A DNA stretch of 64,000 nt, from the NCBI GenBank assembly GCA_013298775.1, contig JAAFIV010000027.1, forward strand, positions 1-64,000, in the 5' to 3' direction. Positions 1 to 12,000 of the stretch are shown one piece after another (the stretch's first letter is position 1; each line of letters opens with the position of its first letter). Source of the stretch: Ignavibacteria bacterium (GTDB lineage: Bacteria > Bacteroidota > Ignavibacteria > Kapaibacteriales > UBA4661). Made by a program: the position numbers and the translations under genes. The notes beneath the pieces were generated by a model, which made no database searches, was not told the origin of the DNA, and was given only the letters and a program-made list of their open reading frames with translations.

Positions 1-3000
1 CCTTGAATCCTGAGCGTGGACATGTTATTTGCCTCGAAGCCGCCCGTCATCGTCATCGGTCCGTTTACGTCCAGTGTTACGCCGTTCATGCGCAAGTTGC
101 CATCCAGCACCAAGCCGCCAGCGAGGATTTTTGGCATGCCAACATCCACAATCATTCCTGCATCCACGACAAGCGTGGCATTGAAGGGGCTGGGGAACTC
201 CGTTGTTGTGGCGGTGCGGGTAACGGCTGGTGTAGTGTATTGCAAGCGGCTTTGCCCTGATTGATACACCACATCATTGCCCGAAAAGCCCGCCAAACCT
301 TGCAGTTGGAGCGTCGCGCCTGTGGTGGATGTGCCTTCTATCGTCAGTGTGCCGTTATTGGTAAAACTTGCCGCAGCAGCAATGGCGAAGGTTGCGGGCG
401 ATTGCACTATCAAATCTACCCCGCCGCCTAGTAAAAATGAGGTCTGCACGGTTGCCGTTGTTGTAGAACCGCCGAGCGCGTTGCCCATTACCACAAAGGT
501 TGTCCCACCAATGCTGAAGTTTGGTGCGGGAAGTCCACCGCCGTTTGGCAATGAATTCCAGTTGCTCGCCACACCTGCGTCGCCACTCGTGTAGTAATAG
601 GTATCGCTAACGGCAATAATGTTTACGTTCACAGTCGCGCTTGCCGTGAAGCCGAGCGCGTCGGTTACTTGCACGGTGTAGCTTTGTGGTGCTGCGCCGT
701 TGAAATCTGGAAATTGGACATTTGCAGCACTGAGATTCACTGCTGGCGACCAATCCCACGTGTAGGGCGGTGTTCCTCCGCGCAGTGTTGGTGCGGTGAG
801 TGTAGTCGGCGTGAACGGCGGTGCAACCTGTGTTCCGCCTGTTAATCGTGGTTCAAAACTCACCGCAACAGTTGAAGCAGCATTCGTCAAGGTGTTGTCA
901 ATGCGATACGTAAAACTGCTCGAATGATTTGCTGGAATCGCACTTGTCGGCGTGATATTGACAGGATTCCCTGGTGAAGGAAGAACTGTGCTGAACAGCA
1001 TTGCCCCAAGCGCAGTGATGCTATACGTAGGCGTTGGCGAAGCAGGAGCCATTCCCGGAAGCAGCACGGATGTTGGTGTACCGATGGTCGGGTTTACAAT
1101 CACCGATGGCGGTGCGGTAGAAACCATGCGGGTCGGCGCGTTTACAAGTGTTCCCGTGTTCGCGCCTTTGCTGTCGGTGGCGGTATTGCCGCTATATTCG
1201 TTAAATTTCCAGTAGCCCAGCAAATTCGCCGCCCAGTTCGGATGGGTGGCGGTGATTTCCACGCCTTTGAAGCGGTTGATGGTGGTTTGCGGCAAAGCGG
1301 CATTCCAGAGGCGAACTTCGTCAATTTCGCCTTGCCAAGGCTCAGGCGAGGTCGGTGCCCAGCCGATATGCACTTGCCCACCTGTTGCTGGACCTGGTCC
1401 GTATGCAATGGGCAGCCCCACTTGTATTCCATTCACATACAGCGTGGCAACACCACCGCCAATCGTTACGGCAATATGATACCATTGATTTTGAGCAAAA
1501 GTATATGGGAATGTTATGAGTGTACCATTCCAAATAGCTAATCCAGTGTAGTTACCGAGAATATGAACGCTGTACCGCGTGATTACACCATTACGAATTG
1601 CCATAATACAAGGGCTTCCTGGCGGTGTGCCACTCATCCACGTTGGGCGCACCCACGCTTCAATAGTGCCATCGGTAATATCAAAAGCAGGATTGGTTGC
1701 CGTTACGTCTTGTGTTGTTCCATTAAAGGTCAATGATTGCCCAAAGCCCGCACGAACTGGCGGTGGAATCGCTGCGCCGATAGCATAATACGCCGTGCCT
1801 GGATTCAACGGCGCGAACACTGAACTATTGCTGATATTTAACCCCGAAACTGTGCTGGCAAAGCCCGTGTACGTGCCGTTGTTGGTGGCTGCATTGCCGA
1901 GCATGGCGTTAGCGGCAAGCGCGGGTGTGCTGCGCGAGAAGGTAAGCGTGGCGTTGCTAAGTGGAGTGCCAGCACTTAAAGCGGTGTACCAATATTCTGT
2001 CGTGCTGAGGCTTCCCGTTTCCATTGGTGCGGCTTCCGTCGGTGTTGGGGGCGGTGCTGTTGGAAATGCCTCTGCATCGAAGAACGTAGCCGCAGGAGCC
2101 GAGCTATACGCTACCGTTACGGGCAGATAGCTCGAAGCTGTGCCGCCGCCTGTTGGGAAGAGGTAACTTCCGCCGCCAACGGGCAGACCGCGCTGCATTC
2201 TACCAATGATGTGGCTTGCGCCGCTCGGTGCTGGCGTCGTCGAGATTGTACCAATATTGGCAATGCGGAACAGATTCGTTGGCGAGCTTATCAAATGCCC
2301 TTGCGTGAAGGTGGCGATGCCATTCACGGTAAGCGGAGAATTGAGCGTTGGTGCGGTTCCTGGGTAGGTGTAATTGAGCGTAAGATTGTTCAAACTTTGA
2401 AAACCTGCGCCAAACTTGATAGACGTGGCAGAATTTGCCATTGCGCCGTTCAAAATGAGATTTGAAGAGGCACTTCCAAGAAAGATAGGGTTTGTTCCCG
2501 TAATAGTCGTGGTGCCATTCAGCGTGAGGGTTTCATTGTTGAGGTCAATGACGGCGTTGCCTGATGCAGTGTAATTAGTGATGGATGTTGGCGCACCTAA
2601 GCCAAGTGTGAGAGTGCCATCCTGCGATTCCAAGCCATTTGCAAAGGTTTGTGCGACTAAACCAAGATTGACGATGCTGCTACTCAGAAGTCGCACAGGT
2701 GCGTTCATGCTTGCGGGAAGCTCCAAGCCACTTGCGCCGTTGAAAGGAGAATTGTAAATAAGCAAGCCCGTCGTCGTGTTGTAGAGCGGTGTGGTGGTCG
2801 TGAGGCTTCCTGCCACACCAATATCTAACGTTCCGTCCACCTGCAAGCCGGCTGTGTTCACGAGGCTTGGTCCACCGCCTGCAATGCTGAGAGTCGCGCC
2901 AGCAGCAATCGTGCTACCCGCACCTGAAAGCGTCATTGCTGCGCTATTCAAGGCAAGTGTTCCAGATTGCACGTCGAGTGCGCCACTGAGCGTGATTGGA

Positions 3001-6000
3001 CTCGCCACTGTGAGCGTATTTGTGCCACTGTACGTGAGGTTGTTTGCTTGTGTGATGGCAGATTTTGTGCCGACGGCGGCAAAACTTGCAGGAATAGGGG
3101 CAGTGCCGTAAAATTCATAATTTGCTCCAGCAGCACAGGAAATTGTCGCTCCCGCCAACGATTTCCGTAGTGCGCCAGTAGCATCGTTTACGCCATTTAT
3201 GCCCTCTGTGAGCCGTGTGCGGAGCGTACCGCCATTTTGCAGCGAAAACGATGAGGTTGCATTGGCAAGTGTTACCGTAAAATTATTCAAATCCAGCGTT
3301 CCGCCGCCTTGTACGGTCATTTGTACAGCGGCAGCATTTAGTGTGATGTTCGATGCTGCGGGAGCAGTTATGTAGCCACTTTGCACAATAAACGTTGTGC
3401 TTGGAGTCATGAAATCTGTGGCAGGTGTTCCCAGCATTCCTAATGCGGGATTTGTTCCCCAATTTGCGGGATTTGCAGGGTCGCCAGATTCGTAGTAGTA
3501 CGTTGCGGCAATCACCCCTGTTCCCGTGCCGACAAACACAGGTGTTGTGGTGAAATTATTCGGTGTGATTTGCGAAATCGTTGTGCCGCCACCAAAGCCG
3601 ACGGGACCTTGATTGTTGTACATTCCACCGATAGCATTGGGAAAGCCTGTAACAACGCTATTTGCCGCCAACACCGCGCTGGGCGTGAGCGTGAGCGTAC
3701 CAGAGCGCGTACCAGTTGCGGTTTGAATTTGCCAGCGACCAGTTGCGTTCAATGCCGTAACACCAGTACCAAGACCGCCACCACCGCCTGTGAGCGCGTT
3801 TACAATCACATTGCCCGCGCCGCCACCCGCTTCGGTGAACGTCAAAGGCAGATACTGTGCGAGCTGCCCAACGGGAAAGAGATAATTCGCGCCCGCCGTT
3901 GCCATTGCTCGCTCCAAGAAGCCGTCCACGTAGCCGCCGCCCGTCGTTACTGCGCCTGCAACGCCGTTTGTTACCACAATTTTATTTGCCAAGGTGTTCG
4001 TAATACGTCCGGCTGCAAGTGCTAACGTGCCGCCAACACCCAGTGGGGAAGCCATTGGCAAAACAGTACCCGTGCGGTTCAGCGTAAAGTTATTCAGGAA
4101 TTGTGCGCCGCCTGCGAAGGCAAGTGAACCCGTGATAGCACCTGTGCCGATAATGCTGAGATTACTTGTTGCTGTGCCGCCAAAGGTAGAGCCTGCGCCA
4201 ATCGTAATTGCATCATTCAAAGCAAGCGTATTTCCTGCACCGAGATTGAGGCGCGACGTACCGTTCAGGGTAAATGTACCGTTAATTTGGCTGCTCACAC
4301 CCGCACCGAGCGTGGCAACATCACTCGCGCCATTGATTGAGAAATTGCCGTTCATCGTTGCTGGCAGTGCGACAACAGGAATTGTTCCCGTCCAGCCATC
4401 GCTTGTTGCTAAGGTTGAACCTGCACCGTAGTTGATAGCCCCAGAACCGTTAACCGTGCCATTGCCCGCACCGCAAGGACCTGCACCACCTTGCAAGGCA
4501 ATTCTGCCGTTCATGGTAGAAACGTTCAGCGTACCGTTTACCGTCAGAGTACCTGTGCCGCCTACAGCAATTTGCTGGGTCGAGGTATGTGTTCCAGCCG
4601 CTAAGGTAAACGTGCTACCACAAACAGAAACGTTTCCACTTCCTGTAAACACGCCACTTACTTGAACATTAGAATTGATGCGGGTTACACCTGGACCTTG
4701 CGTCGTCAGATTATTGACTTGCGTGGTTGCGATATTGATATTGCGGTCGGGTCCGGCAGTTGGCGTAAAAATATAATTCGCCGCTATATCCCACGTGCGC
4801 CCAGTGGTAGTAATTGCTCCGCCATTGAAGCCTGTCGCGTTGGCGGCTTGGAGTGTGCCGCCAGCTTGTAAATCAAACGCGCCTGTGCCTGTTACCTGCA
4901 CACCGCCCAGATTCAGCGTTGTGCCGCTTCCTACGCGCAGCAATACATTCGCGCCCAGCGTGATATTTGCCGTTGCAACAGCCAGAGGATTGGTTGCTTC
5001 GACAACGTAATTAAGCGGTACGGCGGGAACCATGATTGGCGCAAGAAAACTTGGTCCGGGAGTACCGCCGCCGCCGACGGCGGAGTTCCAGTTTGCAGGA
5101 GTTTGTGCATTGCCCGAAAGGAAGTAGTAGGTATTCGGCGCGTTTTTGAATACACCAAGTTGATTATTTGCCGTGTATGGCACGACCATATCTACGTCGC
5201 CGTCGTTGTCGAAATCGCCCATGCCAAAGTACAAGGGTAAGCCCGCGCCTGGCAGATAAGACGCAAGCAAATTAAAGGTCGCACCAGCAGTACCTAAGAA
5301 CACATTCACATTTGTCGAACCGTCCGCACTGGCTATCAAATCTAAGTCGCCATCGCCGTTCACATCTTGCACCGCAGCATAGCGTGAGCCAACACCCGCA
5401 CCGTAGCTTGCTCCTGCGGTAAACGTTCCCGTGCCGCCATTTATCATTACTTGGATATTTCCGGACATTGTTGTAACGGCAATATCCACATCGCCGTCGA
5501 GGTCGAAATCACCGACGGCGGGATAGCCGCACTGCGTACCAGTGAGATAGGGTGAAGCGGGGGTGTAGGATGTGCCATTACCATTATTGAGCAAAATGTG
5601 CAGTTGTCCCTCTAAATATGTTGGCATTGTACCCCATGTTGCAACGGCAATATCCATATCGCCGTCGCCATCGAAATCCGCCACCGAACAGCCGAATGGG
5701 CGCACCGTCATAGCCACAGGAAACAAGGCAGTGGACGCGAATCCACCTAAGCCATCGCCAATGCCCACCGATACTAAAAAGCCAACGGCATTATCGCCCG
5801 TAGAAATAACATCCAGATTGCCGTCGCCGTTCACATCACTAGTGGTGATACATGATGCAAGTCCGCCCGTCAAGCCTGTTCCCGAACCAACCGGGGTGCC
5901 AAAGGTAATTGCGCCGCCCATTGTAGAGGTATTCAAAATGCGCTGCATTGTGTTGGGTGTGTTTGTCAGCCCTGCAATATCAATTTTTCCGTCATTATTG

Positions 6001-9000
6001 AAATCGCCAACGGTCAGACGCGAACACGCCGCACCAAGCCCAACGGGCGCGGGCGCGAGGAATGTACCGTCGCCATTGCCCTGAGCGATATACACGTTGG
6101 TACTCATTATTTGCAAGGTGGCAATGTCGAGATTTCCATCGCCGTTGAAGTCCGCAAGCTCCGTGCAAACAATAGCACCTGCGGGCAAGCCCGTTACGTT
6201 GGTTGCCATTTGGTAATACGTTCCGGGACTTGTTACGGCACTGCGCACACGATAATCCCACACATACGGCTTTGCAAGCGACGCGGTAGCGGTGTTGGCG
6301 GTCATTATCGTTGTCATTACGCGCTCGCCCGCTTTGCGCGTTGTTGGCGGGGTGAGTGTGGCGGTCGCGCCCGCGAGTGTTGGTGCGGGAAGGGGATTCT
6401 GCCACGTTTGTGAAGCAAAAATGCGTCCCGTCGCGGCGGTGAGCGGTCCGGCGGAGAAAGTTGTTTGCGAAGCGACGTTATTGAAGGCGTTGTGTGCGCT
6501 TGAGCCAGAATTGGTATTGCTGTTGCCATTGCGCGGTGGCGCGGTTGCTGTAACGGACAAGCCGACGGGCGTTCCGAGCGCGAAGAACGTCAGTCCTGTT
6601 GGGACGGTTTGCGTGAGTGTTGGCGGTGGACCTGCGAGGAAATTGTTTGGTCCGCTGGAAGAATACGAACCGCCTTGCGTCAGCGACGAGCCGAGAATGC
6701 TCGTACCCGTCAAGCCTGTTTTGCCAACTTGCATTAAGCCGTTATTGAATGTGCCGCTCACAAGCTGCGTTTCCCAATATTCTGTCGTAGAAATGGATGG
6801 CATGAGAATCGTCGTACCGTCGCCGTTGCCGCCTGAGCCAACGTTGAAGGCTTCTACTTCCGCCGTCGCGCCGCCCATTGTGTTGGGGTTATTCACCGTG
6901 AAGGGCAGATACTGACCACCTTTGCCAACGGGAAACAGCCACGCACCTGAGTTCATACCTGCGGGAAAGGCGCGGCGAAGCGGACCCTCGACCATACCAC
7001 CAGTGCGCGTTACTGCTCCAAAGTTGGCATTGGCAACCGTCAGCGTATTCATCGCGGTGGATAATATACCGTTATTCAGAATCAATGAGCCATTGAGCGT
7101 TGTTGCGGCGTTGAGACCAAGAGTACCTGTTCCGTTCAGTCTCAGATTTCCGTTCATCGTCGTCGGTAATTCTACTCCTGTGGTTGCGGGCAATACGGTG
7201 TAACGCAACTCGCTCCCTGACAAATAGTTTGGTGGCATTCCAATAAATCTTGCCGTTGTAGTTGTTCGATATTGAATAGCACCGCTCACCGTCATCGTAT
7301 TGTTATTCAAAAGTTGCCCCGTACTCATATTCACATCAATATACGCACCGCTACTGATAGAACTTGGTCCATTCAGAGTCAAGTTCCCTAAGAGTACATG
7401 GAGATAGCCGCTCAAAATTGACAACGAGCCGCCAGTACGCACAGTCATGTTGTTCGATATAATCCAGTTTCCTGCTCCTGCATCAATCGTGATATTTGCT
7501 GCTTGGGTAATAGCGGGACGGTTCGTTGTTGCACCAAAACGGACATTCCCACTCGCATTGCCAAAGTAGTAGTTGGCATCCGGGTCGTAGGTGAAAATTA
7601 CGGTATTCGGCGCAGCAGCAGTAATTTGCACAGCACCGATATTATCAGCCGATGCCGTCCCACCGTGAATGCCTTGTGAATGCTGCGTTCTCAGCGTCGC
7701 GCCCGATTGAAGATTAAACCTACTATTGTTGCCGTTGAAAATCACGGAAAATGTACCTGTATTCAGCGTCGCGCCGCTTGGAACGTTCAGCGTTACGGGA
7801 TTTGTTCCGTTGCCAAAGGTGAGGTTAGTGCCTGTCAATGTGGCGGTTTGCCCGCTTTCAATTTCAAATACAGTGTTTGCGGTGATGAAATCTGGTGCGA
7901 ATGTGCCAGGAGTTGGTCCGAGCGTGGTGTCCCAGCCCGTCATGGCGTTCATGGGCGTGCCATTCGCGCTGTTGTAGTAATACGTCGTTACGCCTGTGCC
8001 AATGGCGTAAAAGCTATTGCCTGCGTTCAGTGTCGGGAAGGGAGTGGTATTGCGAATAGTCCCAGCAACAGTACTTGGGAAGCCATTATACGAGCCATTT
8101 GCCATACCTGCTGTGCCGAGCCTGTTGCTTGCAACCACGCCCGCATTTCGCGCAAAGGCAAGTGTTACGTTGGTGAGGTTGTTGGACGGATTCACGCGCC
8201 AGTATTCGGTCGTGCTGAGGGCAGAAATACCGCCTGTTCCGGGCGAACCAGGACACGCCACGTTGAAGGGTTCGACGAGGACGGTTGTCATCGCAGGTGC
8301 GCTCATGTACGTGAGCGTTGCGGGTATGTACGTTGCTGCCGAGCCATTTCCAACGGGGAACTGATACGTTCCGCCGCCTGTCTGAACAGCGCGAGCAAGC
8401 GGACCTTGCACGTGGGCAGTGCCACTCGGTGTGCCGCTAATAGCTCCAGGAGCGTTGTTGGCGATAGTGAGGAGATTTAACGTGGTTCGGAGATATTGCC
8501 CGCCAACATTAAAATTGAGAACGCCATTCAGCGTTGTTGGTGCGCCGAGCGTTGCCACAAGCCCCGCCGTGCCGCTCATGGCAATATTGCCCAGCATTGG
8601 CGAGGGCAGTTCCAGTCCTGTTGTGAGCGCGGTTGAGCCAGTGTATGCGAGAATTGCACCTGCCACGTAGCTGATGGGCTGCCCTGTTACAAAGTTCACC
8701 GCCACGGCTGGGTTTCGCACAAAAAATTGCCCCGTCGCGCCGACAGCAAGCGGTGTTATGGCATTATTATTGGCAAGGGTGAAATTTGCGTCGAGTTCGA
8801 GCGTTCCCTGAATAATCTGGCTGCTCGCGCCCGCGAGCGTGAGAACCTGTCCAGCAGACGCGCCGACAAGACGCAAACCGCCACCAACGCTGGTGTTGAT
8901 ACTAAGCGCACCAGAGAGATTCAGTCCCGTCGCCAGCGTGGTCATGCCGCCGCCCGTGCGTGTGAGGTTTCGTGCATCCGTGATGAGAGGTTTTCCGCCA

Positions 9001-12000
9001 ACCGCAGCAAAGTTTGCGTTGGCAGCCCCTGCCGCACTCAGGATATAATTCGCCGTTGCGATGTAGGTAACCGTTCCTGTTACTTGGATTGCGCCCGTAG
9101 CAGGAACGAGAGTTGTGCCGTTTACGCCGTCTGCCCGCGAGGTTCGGAGGGTTCCGTTTGCTAAGAGTTGAAAATTACCCGCGCCCGTGAGAGCAACATT
9201 GTCCATGTCCAACGTCGCTCCGCCTTGCACTTGCATCGTTACGCCCGACCCAAGCGGGATATTTGCTGTTGCGGGAAGCGTTACGAGAGGACTTGGCACA
9301 ATAAACGTCCAGCCCGACGTAGCAAAACTTGGTGCGGCAAAGCCGCCGCCCAGTGGATTGCTGTTCCAGCTGCCTGGAGTGCTCGTAGGCAGACCCGCTT
9401 GGTAGTAGTAGGTTGTGGGAAGAATAGTCGTCCCAACGGCAAAAAACCTGTTGGAGCCAGCGAGAAGCGTGGTTGTTTGTGGAGTATTTTGGGTGATGAT
9501 GTCGGGAGTAGGCACACCGTCGTAGGTGGCTGGTCCTGTGCCGACGAAACTCCCTGCTGGTGCGCTTGTTGCGGTAGCAACGCTTTGTGTGGCGGCAAGG
9601 GTTGTTCTGCCAAGTTGCATCCGTCCGCTTATAAAACTGCCGCCGACGCGCTCGGTACGCCAGTACTCGCCGCCTAAGGCTGTCGCAACCGTAGTGTTGT
9701 CGCCTGTTCCGCCAGAGATGTTGTATGCTTCCGCTTCTACCGTTGCACCGCCCGCGCCCGTTGTTGGGTTTACGATAGCAAAAGGAATATCGCTCGTACC
9801 TTTGCCGACAGGAAAGAGCCATGTGCCAGTGTTTGCATTCGCAGGAATGGCGCGGCGCAAAGGTCCTTCAATAAAACCACCCAATCCGCTACTCACAACG
9901 GCGTTAGCATTCGGATTCGTGATGGTTAGCGTATTGGTGAGCGTCCGAAGAATAGACCCCCCAACATTCAAAGTGCCACTACCGTTGATGGACGTAGGCG
10001 AACTGAGCGTGATAATTCCTGCTACCGAGCCAGAAAAAAGCTGCACATCACCGTCCATAGCCGTTGGAAGCTCTAAACCAGTTGGGCGCGGCATAGTAAT
10101 ATTCCAATAGATTAGCGTTGCCCCCGCCAGATATCGCACAGGATTCGACAGAACGCACGGTATCGGTGCTCCACTAATTACGTCCAATCTTCCGCCGTTT
10201 TGTATGGTCAGACCGTTTGGGTTGGTGATGGTGAGGACGCTTGAAGCACTTTGTAGAATCATACGCCCGTCGGGACCTTGAACATTACTGCTGAATGCCG
10301 CACCACTCAAAACGAGGCTATTGGATAAAAAGAGACTTCCCGAAGCCAGCGTCAACGCGGTCTGAACGGTCAGCGCAGAATTTATCACCCACGATGTACC
10401 AGAAGCCGTATTGATACTCAGCGAGTTTACTTGCGAGACAGGCAGTTTCTGCCCTCCCATACCAAAATTACAGGAGGCTGACCCAGTCACCGACCCAAAG
10501 TTGAAATTGACCATTGTGCCATAATTGGTGAGAAAGCCCGTCCCACCAAGTAATACTTGAATTGCACCCGTAACATCGCTTGTTCCATTCAGCCCCGCCG
10601 TGTTGCGCGTTATGAAGGTTGCGCCATCTTGGAGGGTAAAAACGCTGTTGTTTCCCATAAATTGCACGGCATTTGTCGCACCTGCTCCCGTGTTCAGCGT
10701 TCCGCCCGACTGCACGGTGAGCTTTACGCCGCCCGCAGCACTGCCCAGATTCCAGTTGGCGTTCATGAGTGCTGTTCTGCCGCTTGGAATTATGAACTCT
10801 GCACAGGGAGAGATGAAATTTGCTGTCGGCATCCAGTTTGTGGCGAGGCTGGGGTCGCCGCTTACGGGCTGGAAAGTATAAACGGTGGGAGCGGTGTTGC
10901 TTGCGACGGTGAGGAAATTCTGTGTCCCGAATGGAGAAAAACTATAGACTGGTGTGGACGTTACAGTTCCGCCGCCTGCCGTCGCTGCTCCCACAGAGGT
11001 ATAGCTTCCCGTAACGGGTGATCCCTGCCTATACCCTACGAGACTCGTTCCCACTACACTGGGTGCGGTGAGTGCCACTCGGCTTGCAAGGGTGGCAAAT
11101 TGTGGTGAAACCGTCCAATATTCACTGGGGGAGAGGCTTGTCAATGTTGAACAGTCAGGCGAACCGCCCGTTCCGGGGTTATTGGCTTGCACGTACACAT
11201 CGCACCACGAACCAGTTCCCGTGCTTGGACTAACTAAGGTAAGTGGTAGATATTGCGTCGCTGTTCCCAAAGGAAATGTATAATTCGGTCCACTAGTCAT
11301 GTTTGCTGGCAGTCGCCATACCACTTGACCAATGATGTATGAAGAGGTATTTCCGCCGACGATTGCCGTTGGGGCACTATTGCCAATAAAAAGAGAACCT
11401 GCTGTCTGATTGACAATGCCATTGGTAAGAGTCAGTTGATTACTAACACTGAAATTACCGTTAAGCGTAGCTCCGACGCGATTCATCGTTAAATTAGACA
11501 GACTGCTTGCCGTAAACGTTACAGTTCCCGTAATTAGACCTGCGCCGGCAATCGCTAATGATCCACCCGTCGCAAAGAACGTAGGATTTGCCGTAAAATT
11601 GACTGGTCCGCTAAGAGTCAATGTTGTTGCACCATTAAATCGAACAAGATCATTGATAGAAGCTGTGCCTTGAATATTCGTTGATGCACCAACAGTAAAC
11701 ACGCCTGCTTGACCAAACACCACAGAACCTGGCATCGTCGTCGGTAATTCAGCCGCAGTTGTTGATTTTGTGCCTGTGCCAGAGTAGCTCAGTACAGAGT
11801 TCGTCGCCTGATAATTCACCACTGTGCCTGTTACTGCCGCTGTGCCTCGTATTTCCAGCGTTCCACCACCAGCGATATTCAGTATGCCGTTATTAGTCAT
11901 CGTAACACCAGTATTCATGCGGAGTGCACAGCCGCTTTGGACGTTCATGGTTACGCCTGCGCCGAGGGTGAAATTTGTGCTGGCATTTGCATTCGGATTG